A program made the translations under genes and the position numbers. A stretch of 64,000 bases of DNA from assembly GCF_025398155.2 (NCBI RefSeq), contig NZ_CP104562.2, forward strand, positions 5,828,001-5,892,000, read 5' to 3'. This DNA is from Roseateles amylovorans. Its GTDB lineage: Bacteria; Pseudomonadota; Gammaproteobacteria; Burkholderiales; Burkholderiaceae_C. Under the pieces are notes generated by a model that saw only the letters and a program-made list of their open reading frames with translations, searched no databases and had not been told where the DNA came from. Shown here piece after piece: positions 35,497 to 44,825 of this stretch (the stretch's first letter is position 1; each line of letters starts with the position of its first letter).

Positions 35497-35532
35497 AAAG
35501 GGCTGACAGCTTTCAGGCTGTCAGCCCTTTTT
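35497..35532 (+). terminator. Rho-independent terminator after S8 protease
   Basis: Perfect 14-bp stem AAAGGGCTGACAGC / GCTGTCAGCCCTTT with a 6-base loop and a run of five T. It may also serve the convergent SPOR-like gene, since the left side carries a short A-rich stretch. Confidence 0.92.
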
Positions 35533-35618
35533 CCATGTCTTTGCCCACGAGTAGATCCGCGGGGCATCATCCTGTGCAGCGCCTCATCTGCTGCCCGTCA
35601 GGCTTCAGCGCGAAGGGA

Positions 35619-36335
35619 TCAGCGTGACGCGGCCTTGGCCGCCGTGCTGGCGCCTGCTGCGCCGGAAGCGGGGGCACTGGCCGGCGCCGAGGCGCCCGCC
35701 GCCGTGGCGACCTCGCAGCTGTTGCGCGCGCCACCCCAGGGTGGATTGGCAATCGCGTCCAGCTTCGAGAGCTGCAGCCCGTCGATGTTCGGCAGCCGCA
35801 GCGTGGTCTGCTGGCGCGGTGCCTGCAGCGCCAGGACGCGCAGCCCCTTGTAGTTCCGCCGCGTCATGCCGTCGAGCGCCGCTTGGGCGGCGGCTTCGCT
35901 GTCGTGCCGGCTCAGCACCAGCGTGGGTTGCTCATCGGGCAGGCCGACGAGCGGCTCGAACGCGATCCGGGCGCTGCGGTAGGTCTCTTCCTTGCGGGCC
36001 TGGAAATCCTTGCTGGGCATCTTGATCGTGGCGAGCGCCCAACTTCCACCGACAGTCGCCGTCTGCGCCTGCCAGGCCGAGTTGGACAGCCCCGCCTTGG
36101 TCAGCGCAGCGGTGGCCTTGCGCAATGCCTCCTCGCCGTCCAGCGGGCCGATGTCCACGCAGGCTTGGGTGGCCAATTGGGTGACCGCCTGCTGGCCCAG
36201 CAGCTTCATCTTCTCAGGATGCACCTGCAGGCTCAGGCGCGAGACCGGCGCCGCACCGGGGGCGATCCACCCCTGGTGCCAGGCCAGGGCCAGGACGTTG
36301 GCAACGAACAGCAGAACAACCAGGGCGCGCAGCAT
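35619..36335 (-). CDS. SPOR-domain-like membrane-anchored protein
   Basis: 238 aa. Residues 1-20 form an N-terminal membrane anchor (MLRALVVLLFVANVLALAW). The middle (about 115-190) has the alternating strand/helix pattern of SPOR peptidoglycan-binding domains (TLVLSRHDSEAAAQAALDGM then YKGLRVLAL). The C-terminal 30 residues are Ala/Ser-rich. Seven bases after birA, so in one operon; a SPOR-like gene beside birA is common in Burkholderiales. ATG 36335 is chosen because the hydrophobic anchor then lies at the N-terminus. Confidence 0.7.
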   Translation of the reverse strand: MLRALVVLLFVANVLALAWHQGWIAPGAAPVSRLSLQVHPEKMKLLGQQAVTQLATQACVDIGPLDGEEALRKATAALTKAGLSNSAWQAQTATVGGSWALATIKMPSKDFQARKEETYRSARIAFEPLVGLPDEQPTLVLSRHDSEAAAQAALDGMTRRNYKGLRVLALQAPRQQTTLRLPNIDGLQLSKLDAIANPPWGGARNSCEVATAAGASAPASAPASGAAGASTAAKAASR

Positions 36336-36342
36336 CGGCGGC

Positions 36343-37179
36343 TTACTCCTGCACCGGGCCGGCCAGGCGCACGCTGACCTCGCCACCGCTGACCACCTGG
36401 ATGCCCTGCGGCGTGCGCACCAGCAGCTCGCCCCGCTCGTTGACGCCGTCGGCCACGCCCTCGAGCGTGCCGGCGGTCACCGGACGGCCCAGCAGCAGGT
36501 CGCGGCGGGCAAAGCGCTCGCGCCAGGCCGCGAAGCCTTCGGTCGAGAACGCCGACAGGGCCGTCACCAGCGTGGGTGCCAGGCGCGTCAGGGCCTGCGG
36601 CGGCGTGACGCCGGGGATGAACTCATTCAGCGCGGCGAAACCGGTCGTGAGCTGCGAATCGGGGACACGCGCGTCATCGGAAATGTTCAGTCCGACGCCG
36701 ATCACCGCCATGCGCTGGCTGCCGGCGGGCACGGTTTCGATCAGGATGCCGCCGAGCTTGCGGTCATCCAGCCAGAGATCGTTGGGCCACTTGAGCCGCA
36801 GGCGTTCGCCCGACGGATCCAGCCCTTCAGCGATGGCCGCCCCCACCACGAGCGACAGACCGGACCAATCCGCCGACTCCAGCGGCAGCGACAGCGAGAA
36901 GGTCAGCGACGCGCCGGCGGTGCTGTGCCAGCTGCGCCCCTGACGGCCACGGCCGTGCGTCTGGTGCTCCGCGACCAGCAGGCAGGGATGCAGATCATGC
37001 TGGCGACGGCCATAGGGCCGGCCGTCGCTGCGACCTCGCTCCTCGCGGCGCACCCGGTCGATCAGGGCGGCGTTGGTCGACTCCACGCGCGCCAGCACCT
37101 CGATGCTGAGGCCCGGCATGAGGGGTTCCAGGTCTTGCCACAGGGCTTCGGCGCCCCATTGTTGGTGTTCTTGTTGCAT
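36343..37179 (-). CDS. birA: Biotin--[acetyl-CoA-carboxylase] ligase (no HTH domain)
   Basis: 278 aa. The biotinyl-AMP loop GRGRQGRSWHS, KWPNDLWLDDRKLGGILIE and a C-terminal SH3-like domain are present. There is no N-terminal winged-helix domain, so it ligates biotin to BCCP but should not repress biotin genes. The start at 37179 (MQQEHQQWGAEAL) fits the family; the frame extends upstream to 37413 without homology. The pantothenate kinase gene coaX, often next to birA in related bacteria, is absent here. Confidence 0.92.
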   Translation of the reverse strand: MQQEHQQWGAEALWQDLEPLMPGLSIEVLARVESTNAALIDRVRREERGRSDGRPYGRRQHDLHPCLLVAEHQTHGRGRQGRSWHSTAGASLTFSLSLPLESADWSGLSLVVGAAIAEGLDPSGERLRLKWPNDLWLDDRKLGGILIETVPAGSQRMAVIGVGLNISDDARVPDSQLTTGFAALNEFIPGVTPPQALTRLAPTLVTALSAFSTEGFAAWRERFARRDLLLGRPVTAGTLEGVADGVNERGELLVRTPQGIQVVSGGEVSVRLAGPVQE

Positions 37180-37358
37180 CGCCGCGATGGTGGTTCTGGG
37201 TCGTCGTTCCGGTCGGAGATTGCGGGGAGCGGTGGGCGGTCCGACACGCCAAGGCCATTCCCGATCAAATCCCGCTGAGGTGTCGATGAGGTGCCGTTGA
37301 GGTGCCGATGTTGTTCCCGCTGACGCATGGCAGTGTCCGCTATGCGCCCGCCCGATCC

Positions 37359-37979
37359 TCAGCGCTTGGGCGCGAGCATCGTGCCACGACAGCTCGGACT
37401 GCCGCAACGGCACTCGAAGCGCTTCTTCAACTTGGCGGTGTAGCGTTCGTCGATCACCAGACCATAGTCGTAGAACAGCTCTTCGCCAGGGGAAATGTCG
37501 GTCAGGGCATGGATGAACACCCGGCCGTCGGCTTCGCGGGCCTCGCAGTTGGGGGCGCAGGCATGGTTGATCCAGCGGGCGCTGTTGCCGCCGACCGCCG
37601 CATCGATCACCCGACCATCCTCCAGGTGAAAGAAAAAGGTATGGTCCGGCTGCGCGGGATCGTGCGGATGGCGGCGCAGGGCCTCGTCCCAGTCGATGCG
37701 TTCCCCGCGGTATTCAATCAGGCGCTCGCCGGCGGTGAGCTCGGCCACGGCATACACGCCGCGGCCGTGCACACCGGAGGCGCGCACCTGGATGCGGGCG
37801 GAGGCGGAGGCGCGAGCGGCCGGGGAACCGGATGGGCTGGCTGACTCACCCTCGTCGGATGTACCGGGCAATGGCGCCACCGTCTTCTTTCCCTTCCCGC
37901 GAAGGGGGTCGTTCGCGGCGGGGGGGCTCGAAACGGGGCTTTTTTGCGGCATGGAGCGAGTCCGGTACATTGAATTCAT
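37359..37979 (-). CDS. SET domain protein (protein-lysine methyltransferase-like) with post-SET cysteines
   Basis: 206 aa. The N-terminal 60 residues are low-complexity. The SET domain has GRGVYAVAELTAGERLIEY, the S-adenosylmethionine/pseudoknot motif ARWINHACAPNCEA (NHxxxPNC) and the catalytic-Tyr region ELFYDYG. A post-SET zinc cluster follows (CRCGSPSCRGTM). This is a complete catalytic unit. Eukaryote-type SET genes are scattered in bacteria and their targets are mostly unknown. Start codon uncertain: in-frame ATGs at 37979, 37970 and 37952, none with a clear RBS. Divergent from topB. Confidence 0.88.
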   Translation of the reverse strand: MNSMYRTRSMPQKSPVSSPPAANDPLRGKGKKTVAPLPGTSDEGESASPSGSPAARASASARIQVRASGVHGRGVYAVAELTAGERLIEYRGERIDWDEALRRHPHDPAQPDHTFFFHLEDGRVIDAAVGGNSARWINHACAPNCEAREADGRVFIHALTDISPGEELFYDYGLVIDERYTAKLKKRFECRCGSPSCRGTMLAPKR

Positions 37980-38072
37980 GGGTGCGCGCGCGTATGTGCG
38001 CGCGAGGCCGGATTGTAGGCAGGCGTTCGGCAGGTTCGAGCGAACTGATCGAAGACGAAAGAAGCAAGCGCA

Positions 38073-40694
38073 ATGAGCAAGGCATTGGTGATCGCGGAGA
38101 AGCCGTCGGTGGCACAGGACATCGTCAAGGCGTTGACTCCGCTGTCGGGCAAGTTCGAGAAACACGACGACCACTTCGAGAACGACCACTACGTCGTCAG
38201 CTCGGCCGTGGGCCATCTGGTGGAGATCAAGGCGCCGGAGGAATTCGACGTCAAGCGCGGCAAGTGGAGCTTCGCCCACCTGCCGGTGATCCCGCCGCAC
38301 TTCGACCTGAACCCGATCGACAAGAGCAAGGGCCGGCTGAATGCGCTGGTCAAGCTGATCAAGCGCAAGGATGTGACCTCGCTGATCAACGCCTGTGACG
38401 CGGGCCGCGAAGGTGAACTGATCTTCCGGCTGATCGTGCAGTACGCCGGCAGCGCCAAGACCGCCATCACCAAGCCGGTCAGCCGGCTGTGGCTGCAGTC
38501 GATGACGCCGCAGGCGATCCGCGACGGCTTCGAACGCCTGCGCACCGATCAGCAGATGCTGCCGCTGGCCGACGCGGCCCGCTGCCGCTCGGAGGCCGAC
38601 TGGCTGGTGGGCATCAACGGCACCCGCGCGATGACCGCCTTCAACTCGCGCGACGGCGGCTTCTTCCTGACCACGGTGGGCCGGGTGCAGACGCCCACGC
38701 TGTCGATCGTGGTCGAGCGCGAGGAGAAGATCCGCAAGCACGTCTACCGCGACTACTGGGAAATCCGCGGCACCTTCGATGCCGTGGCCGGCCAGTACGA
38801 AGGCAAGTGGTTCGACACCGAATGGAAGAAGAGCGACGACCCCGAGAAGCGGGCCGATCGCGTCTGGACCCAGGCCGAGGCCGACGCCATTGCCGCCGCG
38901 GTGCTGACCCAGCCCGCCACCGTCACCGAAGAGTCCAAGCCCAGCAGCCAGGCCAGCCCCGGCCTGTATGACCTGACCACGCTGCAGCGGGAGGCCAACT
39001 CGCGCTTCGGTTTCTCCGCCAAGACCACCCTGGGCCTGGCGCAGGCGCTGTATGAAAAGCACAAGGTGCTGACCTACCCGCGGACCGACTCGCGCTACCT
39101 GCCCGAGGACTACCTGAGCGTGGCCAAGCAGACCGCCGAGATGATTGCCAGCGAGGACCTGCCCGGCCCACTGCAGGCACTCGCCCCGCATGCGCGCACC
39201 GCGCTGAAGAACGGCTACATCAAGCCCACCAAGAAGGTGTTCGACAACACCAAGGTGTCGGATCACTTCGCCATCATCCCCACGCTGCAGCCGCCGCGCA
39301 GCCTGACCGAGGCCGAAGCCAAGCTCTACGACATGGTCGTCAAGCGCTTCCTGGCGGTGTTCTTCCCGCCGGCCGAATTCCAGGTCACCACCCGGATCTC
39401 GACCGTCAAGACGGCGGCCAAGTCCTACAGCTTCCAGACCAACGGCAAGGTGCTGGTCAAGCCGGGCTGGCAGGCGGTCTACGGCAAGGAAGCCACCGAC
39501 GAGAATGCCGAGCCTGGCACCAGTGGCGCGATGCTGGTCCCGGTCGCACCGGGCGAGGTGGTGCGCACCGAAAGCGCCGACGTCAAAGCCCTGCAGACCA
39601 AGCCGCCGGCCCGCTACACCGAAGCCACGCTGCTGTCCGCCATGGAAGGCGCCGGCAAGCTGGTGGATGACGATGAGCTGCGCGAGGCCATGGCCGAGAA
39701 GGGCCTGGGCACGCCGGCCACGCGCGCCGCCATCATCGAAGGTCTGCTGGCCGAGAAATACATGCTGCGCGAGGGCCGGGAGCTGATCCCCACCGCCAAG
39801 GCTTTCCAGCTGATGACCCTGCTGCGCGGCCTGGGCGTCGAGGAACTGACCAAGCCGGAACTGACCGGCAACTGGGAACACCAGCTGTCGGAAATGGAAA
39901 AGGGCCGGCTCAAGCGCGAGGCCTTCATGGCCGAGATCGCCGCCATGACCGAGCGGGTGGTGCAAAAGGCCAAGGAATACGACCGCGACACCATCCCGGG
40001 CGACTATGCGACCCTGAAGACGCCCTGTCCCAAGTGCGGCGGCACGGTCAAGGAGAACTACCGACGCTTCACCTGCGTCGGCAAGACCGGTCAAGGCGAC
40101 GAATGCGGCTTCTCGATCCCGAAGATCCCGGGCGGTCGCAGCTTCGAGCTCAACGAGGTGGAAACCTTCCTGCGCGACAAGAAGGTGGGGCCCCTGGAAG
40201 GATTCCGCTCCAAGGCCGGATGGCCCTTCACCGCCGAACTGGCGCTGGTGTTCGATACCGAGATCGACAACTGGAAGCTGGAATTCGACTTCGGCGAAGA
40301 CGCCCGAAAGGCCGAGGAATCCGGCGAGCCGGTGGACTTCAGCGACCAGGCGCCCCTGGGCCATTGCCCCAAGTGCAACGGACGGGTCTTCGACCACGGC
40401 AGCAACTATGTCTGCGAGCACGCGGTCGGTGCCCAGGTCACCTGCGACTTCAAGAGCGGCAAGATCATCCTGCAGCAGCCGATCGAGCCGGCGCAGATGA
40501 CCAAGCTGCTGAGCACCGGCAAGACCGACCTGCTGGAGAATTTCGTCTCCAACAAGACGCGGCGCAAGTTCAAGGCCTTCCTCACCTACGACAAGAAGGA
40601 AGGCAAGGTGATCTTCGAGTTCGAACCGCGCGCCGCCAAGACCGCCCCCGCCAAGAAGGCCGCGGCGAAGAAGACCGCTGCCGCGAAGTCCTGA
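38073..40694 (+). CDS. topB: DNA topoisomerase III (type IA)
   Basis: 873 aa. Toprim domain start ALVIAEKPSVAQDIVKAL, acidic triad region CDAGREGELIFR, catalytic Tyr in LTYPRTDSRYLP. Two C-terminal four-cysteine zinc motifs follow (CPKCGGTVKENYRRFTC and CPKCNGRVFDHGSNYVC), and the protein ends in a Lys/Ala-rich tail. It relaxes and decatenates single-stranded DNA regions. The very long minus-strand frame opposite this gene is a codon-bias shadow. Confidence 0.96.
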   Translation: MSKALVIAEKPSVAQDIVKALTPLSGKFEKHDDHFENDHYVVSSAVGHLVEIKAPEEFDVKRGKWSFAHLPVIPPHFDLNPIDKSKGRLNALVKLIKRKDVTSLINACDAGREGELIFRLIVQYAGSAKTAITKPVSRLWLQSMTPQAIRDGFERLRTDQQMLPLADAARCRSEADWLVGINGTRAMTAFNSRDGGFFLTTVGRVQTPTLSIVVEREEKIRKHVYRDYWEIRGTFDAVAGQYEGKWFDTEWKKSDDPEKRADRVWTQAEADAIAAAVLTQPATVTEESKPSSQASPGLYDLTTLQREANSRFGFSAKTTLGLAQALYEKHKVLTYPRTDSRYLPEDYLSVAKQTAEMIASEDLPGPLQALAPHARTALKNGYIKPTKKVFDNTKVSDHFAIIPTLQPPRSLTEAEAKLYDMVVKRFLAVFFPPAEFQVTTRISTVKTAAKSYSFQTNGKVLVKPGWQAVYGKEATDENAEPGTSGAMLVPVAPGEVVRTESADVKALQTKPPARYTEATLLSAMEGAGKLVDDDELREAMAEKGLGTPATRAAIIEGLLAEKYMLREGRELIPTAKAFQLMTLLRGLGVEELTKPELTGNWEHQLSEMEKGRLKREAFMAEIAAMTERVVQKAKEYDRDTIPGDYATLKTPCPKCGGTVKENYRRFTCVGKTGQGDECGFSIPKIPGGRSFELNEVETFLRDKKVGPLEGFRSKAGWPFTAELALVFDTEIDNWKLEFDFGEDARKAEESGEPVDFSDQAPLGHCPKCNGRVFDHGSNYVCEHAVGAQVTCDFKSGKIILQQPIEPAQMTKLLSTGKTDLLENFVSNKTRRKFKAFLTYDKKEGKVIFEFEPRAAKTAPAKKAAAKKTAAAKS

Positions 40695-40707
40695 GCACGC
40701 GCTGACG

Positions 40708-40743
40708 CCACGAGGGTCTCCCATTCACCGGAGACCCTCGTGG
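40708..40743. terminator. Hairpin after topB, no U-tract
   Basis: Perfect 14-bp inverted repeat CCACGAGGGTCTCC / GGAGACCCTCGTGG with an 8-base loop, 13 bases after the topB stop. It lacks a T-run on either strand, so it may stabilise the 3' end rather than terminate on its own. Confidence 0.6.
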
Positions 40744-40892
40744 CACGCGCAGACACCGGATGCGCTTGAGAAGATCGCGAGCGCCATACGGGAAGACGTC
40801 CGGAACCGGTCCTCAGGGCGGGACGCGGTCGGCGAATCGGTCCTCCGCGCCGGCGACGCGGTATCGCTGCACCACCTGGCCCCGCCAAACAA

Positions 40893-40963
40893 ATCACCTC
40901 TGCGCATCGCCTTTGCGCATCGCCTCTGCAAATCGCCTCTGCAAATCGCCTCTGCACATCGCC
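40893..40963. repeat. 13-bp tandem repeat (ATCGCCTCTGCAA)
   Basis: Five and a half copies of a 13-mer: ATCACCTCTGCGC, ATCGCCTTTGCGC, ATCGCCTCTGCAA (twice), ATCGCCTCTGCAC, ATCGCC. It lies in the 368-bp gap (40695-41062) between topB and the helical protein gene, which otherwise holds only the topB hairpin. Confidence 0.88.
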
Positions 40964-41062
40964 CGCCCAGCCGTCTGCGGCCCCGATGACCCGACGAGGT
41001 GAACGTGGAGCCAACGGCGCCAAGGCGTCACTGAGCCACTCTCTTCGCCCTTGGAGTGCCTC

Positions 41063-42505
41063 ATGTATGTGCCCACAACCACCGACGCCTCAGTCGCGCC
41101 TGGCTTCATCCCTCAGCCGGGCTCGAACCTTGCCGACGATCTGGTCTCGTTGCAGCAGCGACTGGAAGCCTCGCTGCGCGCCATCGAGGACCGGTGCGCT
41201 GGGTACACGCCGCTGTGTCGAGATAGGTGGCGAGGCCGCCTGGAGGACTTGCGGCACCTGGTGCATTCCCTGGCGGAGCAACCCGACAGAGCGGCCGTTG
41301 AGCAACGTGTCACGCATTTCCACCAGGCAACCAACGCGATCAACAGCCTGCTGCGATGGCCGGAGCCCGAGCTGGAACCGCTGCTTCGGAAACAAGCGGC
41401 ACTGATGTCGGAAGCCAGCCCGCTGTGGCGCCGGCTGTGGAACGGCAGCGCCCGCGATCGGGAAGAGGCTCAAAACTACCACCGCCTACGGTTGACCGCC
41501 GACAAGGCCGCGACACCCGAGGCCCTGGCGCGGGCCCTGGACGACATGGCGCGCGATGTGCTCCGCCTCCACGTGGCCGTGGATCGGGTCAACGCAGAAG
41601 CGCTGCTGCGCGGAACATCCGGCACGGCACCGCCCCGGAGCCTGTTGAGGATGCTTGTGGCTGCGTCGGCATGGCCTTCATCCAGCACCGCCGCCTCCGG
41701 CTCTGGCGGCCTCCAGATGCCGCAGCTCCCCGAGCAGGCGCCGTCCCTGAAGCGAGCACGGGTGGCCGCACCGGACCTGGCGGATGACGCTGCGGTCGCC
41801 GGTCCGTCCGGGAGCTGCTCGGCCAGCTCGGTCAAGTCGCCTCCAACGGGAGCGACGCGTCTCTCCCCGCCCGCGGCGAGGACCCTGGTCGCGCCCTCTC
41901 GGGCCAACGACGACCGTCCACCCGCCACGCCCCAGCAGGTCGCAGAGGCCTTTCAACTGCTGTACTTTCGCGTCCTCGAGCAGGATGAAGCGCTCAAGCC
42001 GCTCTTGTCCGTCCGGCTCGATTCGCTGAGGCGCAGCGAAGCCGAGCTCAGACAACTGCTCGCCGCACCGCACACCACGCCGGAGCTGAACGCTCGGCTG
42101 CAAGAATGCACGGCTCGGTTGGATCGAGAGATCAAGGCACTCGACCAATTGTTGAACCAAGACAGCCAAGCGCTTGCCGTGGCGCTGACCTGCCAGGCGG
42201 AGCTGGTCTCGCGCGGCGACTTATACCTTCGGATGCTGGGTCGCGGCAGCGACTGGCATACCCATCAGCCCTTGGCGACTCGATTCAGCCAGACGGTCGA
42301 CGCGTTGAACGCGGCGGACAACCTGAACGACTGCCATCGGCACCTGGTGGAACTCCTGTACCTCCACATCTCGATGAAATCGCTCGTGAAGCCACGCCCT
42401 GCGCCGCTGCAGCCCTCCGGCGGCACGAACCCGCTCCCTGAGCGTCCGCCCGCAACGACCTCCGTCGCCACGTATCCGGACCGTCAGGCATCGTCGCATT
42501 TCTGA
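41063..42505 (+). CDS. Unrecognised helical protein with duplicated ~150-residue module
   Basis: 480 aa, no signal peptide or membrane helix. GGAG six bases before ATG 41063 supports the start. Two related helical modules, about residues 25-180 and 295-440, are joined by a Ser/Pro/Ala-rich linker (about 205-290). Anchors in the same order in both: EDLRHL/AELRQL, NAINSLL/KALDQLL, QAALMS...LWRRLWNGS / QAELVS...YLRMLGRGS, and VLRLH/LLYLH. The same module appears once in the protein at 44826. I do not recognise the family. The adjacent histidine kinase and the linker-type architecture suggest a scaffolding or effector-like role, which is speculation. Confidence 0.75.
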   Translation: MYVPTTTDASVAPGFIPQPGSNLADDLVSLQQRLEASLRAIEDRCAGYTPLCRDRWRGRLEDLRHLVHSLAEQPDRAAVEQRVTHFHQATNAINSLLRWPEPELEPLLRKQAALMSEASPLWRRLWNGSARDREEAQNYHRLRLTADKAATPEALARALDDMARDVLRLHVAVDRVNAEALLRGTSGTAPPRSLLRMLVAASAWPSSSTAASGSGGLQMPQLPEQAPSLKRARVAAPDLADDAAVAGPSGSCSASSVKSPPTGATRLSPPAARTLVAPSRANDDRPPATPQQVAEAFQLLYFRVLEQDEALKPLLSVRLDSLRRSEAELRQLLAAPHTTPELNARLQECTARLDREIKALDQLLNQDSQALAVALTCQAELVSRGDLYLRMLGRGSDWHTHQPLATRFSQTVDALNAADNLNDCHRHLVELLYLHISMKSLVKPRPAPLQPSGGTNPLPERPPATTSVATYPDRQASSHF

Positions 42506-42864
42506 CCGGCGAGTTGCCCGCCTTGGATCGGCCACTGGTGTCGCTGTCTGTCACGGTGAAGGAGATGAAGGATCACCTCCGACAAATGCAGGCGCACCGG
42601 GCATCGTCGGCCGAAGCGCGCCGCCATCGGGTGCCGCGCTCGCGCGCGGCGGTGAGGCCGCAGCACCCACCGCAGCCGCCCTTGCGACCGGCGTGATCGC
42701 GCCACCCCGTACGGGCACCGGACCACGTGGGGCTGCGCCGGCAGAGGCGGTCTCTGTCGCGCTGCAATCCGTGAAATCCTTGAGCCCGCTCGACCGACAC
42801 CGACCGGCCGGCGCCTGCATTTTTGCGACACTCGCCCGCAGACATTCCAACGAAGCAGGGAGCC
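42506..42864. other. Non-coding gap (359 bp) before sensor kinase
   Basis: No supported gene; short frames here have no coding character. The right end has the kinase RBS (CAGGGAG). No clear promoter, hairpin or repeat array. Confidence 0.5.
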
Positions 42865-44700
42865 ATGGGTCGATCGACGCTGAGTATCCAGACGCGGCTG
42901 GTGGCCGCGCTGAGCCTGAGCGCGACGCTGCTGGTGGGCCTGATCGGGCTTTATTGGGTCGACCGCCATGAGCGGGAGCTCAACGCGGCGCTGGTCGAGC
43001 GCCAGGAGCGCATGGCGCAACTGGTCGCCCGCGGCTTTGCCGAACCGGTCTGGAATCTGGACAGCGCCGCGCTGTCCGAATTGCTGGATGCGGTGATGGC
43101 CGACCCGGAGGTCCAGTCCATCTCCCTGACCGCGCCCGGCCTGGAAACCCTGCGCCGCGAACGCGACACCCCGGCCGTGCGCCCGCTGGAGATCGACTTC
43201 GAGCTCAGCCACCGCACCGGCCCGTCGCCCGGCCCGGCCGGCGCGCTGGGTCGGGCCAACATCGTGTTCACCCGCGCCTACATCGACCAGAGCCTGGGCG
43301 AAACCCGCCGCCTGGTCGCCAGCCTGCTCGCCACGGTGCTGCTGGCCATCGCGCTCACCAGCTATTTCCTGGTGCGCCGGCTGGTGGAACAGCCGGTCTC
43401 GCGCCTGCGCGGTCTCGCACAGCGGGTCGCCAGCGGGGAGCTGGGCGCCCACATCGAGCCGGAACATGCCGACGAAATCGGTGATCTGACCGACCAGCTC
43501 AATGCCATGAGCGCCAAGCTGCGCGATTTCGCCGAAGGTCTGCGCAGCAGCGAGCAGCGCTATCGCAGCCTGTTCGAGAACGCCGCCGAGGGCATCTTCC
43601 AGGCCAATGGCCACGGCCGGCTGCTGCGGGTCAACAAGGCGCTGGCACAGATGCTGGGACTGGCGCGGCCGGAAGAAGCCCAAGGGCGGATCCTGGGCCG
43701 CATGGTGCAGGTCGAGCATGACGAGTACCGCCGGCTCGCCCGCGCCCTGGAGCGCCATCGGTTGCTGCAGCAGGTGCCCTTGCTGGTGACCACGCGGGAC
43801 GGCCGCGAACTGTGGGTCGAGCTCAGCCTGCATCTGGTGCAGGACGGCGGCACGTCGCGGATCGAAGGCCTGGTCAGCGACATCACCCAACGCCGGCTGG
43901 CCGAGCAGGAACTGACCCAGCACCGGGATCATCTGGAAGACCTGGTGACCGAGCGCACGGTGGAGCTGTCCCAGGCCAAGCAGCGCGCCGAGGCGGCCAA
44001 CCAGGCCAAAAGCCGCTTCCTGGCCACCATGAGCCATGAGTTCCGCACCCCGCTCAATGCCATCCTGGGTTTTGCCCAACTGCTTCAGATGGACGCCAGC
44101 CTGACCCCGGCTCAGCAATCCAAGGTCAGGCTGATCCGCGAGTCCGGCGACCATCTGCTGGTGCTGATCACCGACTTGCTGGATGTCGCCAGCATCGAGG
44201 CCGGCAAGCTCACCCTGCAGCTCAATCCGCTAGACCTGCGCGGCCTGCTGGAGATGTGCAGCGAATCCATGCGTCCGCGCGCCGCTGAAAAGGGCCTGAA
44301 CTTCGGCGTGCAGCTCGATGCCCAATTGCCCACCCGGGTGCGCGCCGATGGTCAGCGGCTGCGCCAGGTGCTGCTCAATCTGCTGTCCAACGCCGTCAAG
44401 TTCACCGACCGGGGCCATGTCGGTCTGAGCGTGGACCTGGTGGCCCACGGTCCGAGCAGCATCGTGCTGCGCTTCACCGTGGCCGACACCGGCATCGGCA
44501 TGGAGCCCGAGCAGGTGCAGCGTCTGTTCCAGCCTTTCGAGCAGGTGGCCGACCAGTCTCGCCGCGCCGGCGGCACCGGACTGGGCCTGGCGATCAGCCA
44601 GCAGTTGGTGCGCCTGATGGGCGGGCAGATCGAGGTGGAGACCGCACCCACCCAGGGCAGCCGGTTCAGCTTCGCGCTGGAACTGCCGCTGGCGTCCTGA
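42865..44700 (+). CDS. Membrane sensor histidine kinase (HAMP-PAS-HisKA-HATPase), orphan
   Basis: 611 aa. TM1 (about residues 11-31), a periplasmic loop of about 125 residues, TM2 (about 155-175), HAMP (RRLVEQPVSRLRGLAQ to about 230), a PAS domain (about 235-355; YRSLFENAAEGIFQANGHG), a coiled linker, HisKA with the phospho-His in MSHEFRTPLNAILGF, then HATPase with N-box LLNLLSNAVKFTD, VADTGIGM and GGTGLGLAIS. All catalytic residues are present. It has no receiver domain and no response regulator next to it. RBS CAGGGAG supports ATG 42865. It is flanked by two genes sharing an unknown helical module. Confidence 0.93.
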   Translation: MGRSTLSIQTRLVAALSLSATLLVGLIGLYWVDRHERELNAALVERQERMAQLVARGFAEPVWNLDSAALSELLDAVMADPEVQSISLTAPGLETLRRERDTPAVRPLEIDFELSHRTGPSPGPAGALGRANIVFTRAYIDQSLGETRRLVASLLATVLLAIALTSYFLVRRLVEQPVSRLRGLAQRVASGELGAHIEPEHADEIGDLTDQLNAMSAKLRDFAEGLRSSEQRYRSLFENAAEGIFQANGHGRLLRVNKALAQMLGLARPEEAQGRILGRMVQVEHDEYRRLARALERHRLLQQVPLLVTTRDGRELWVELSLHLVQDGGTSRIEGLVSDITQRRLAEQELTQHRDHLEDLVTERTVELSQAKQRAEAANQAKSRFLATMSHEFRTPLNAILGFAQLLQMDASLTPAQQSKVRLIRESGDHLLVLITDLLDVASIEAGKLTLQLNPLDLRGLLEMCSESMRPRAAEKGLNFGVQLDAQLPTRVRADGQRLRQVLLNLLSNAVKFTDRGHVGLSVDLVAHGPSSIVLRFTVADTGIGMEPEQVQRLFQPFEQVADQSRRAGGTGLGLAISQQLVRLMGGQIEVETAPTQGSRFSFALELPLAS

Positions 44701-44825
44701 GTCTGCGGGGCACGCAGCACAGCGATCGGTGCTCGGTCAGCCGCGTGGCTTTGAGGGGCGTCAAGGATTGTCCGTTGACGGCTGTCCAGACTGCGCGCTT
44801 CTCCATTGCCCAGGTTGCACCCCTC

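Noticed and set aside
37980..40724. Very long minus-strand open frame opposite topB (continuous with the SET gene frame)
   Set aside because: Shadow of the high-GC topB gene. The translated sequence is Gly/Val/Leu/Gln-rich without domains, and topB is unambiguous on the plus strand. The SET gene has its own starts at 37952-37979.
42514..42696. Small plus-strand open frame (about 60 residues) before the sensor kinase
   Set aside because: No RBS, no recognisable sequence, Arg/Pro/Ala-rich; likely chance in high-GC DNA.
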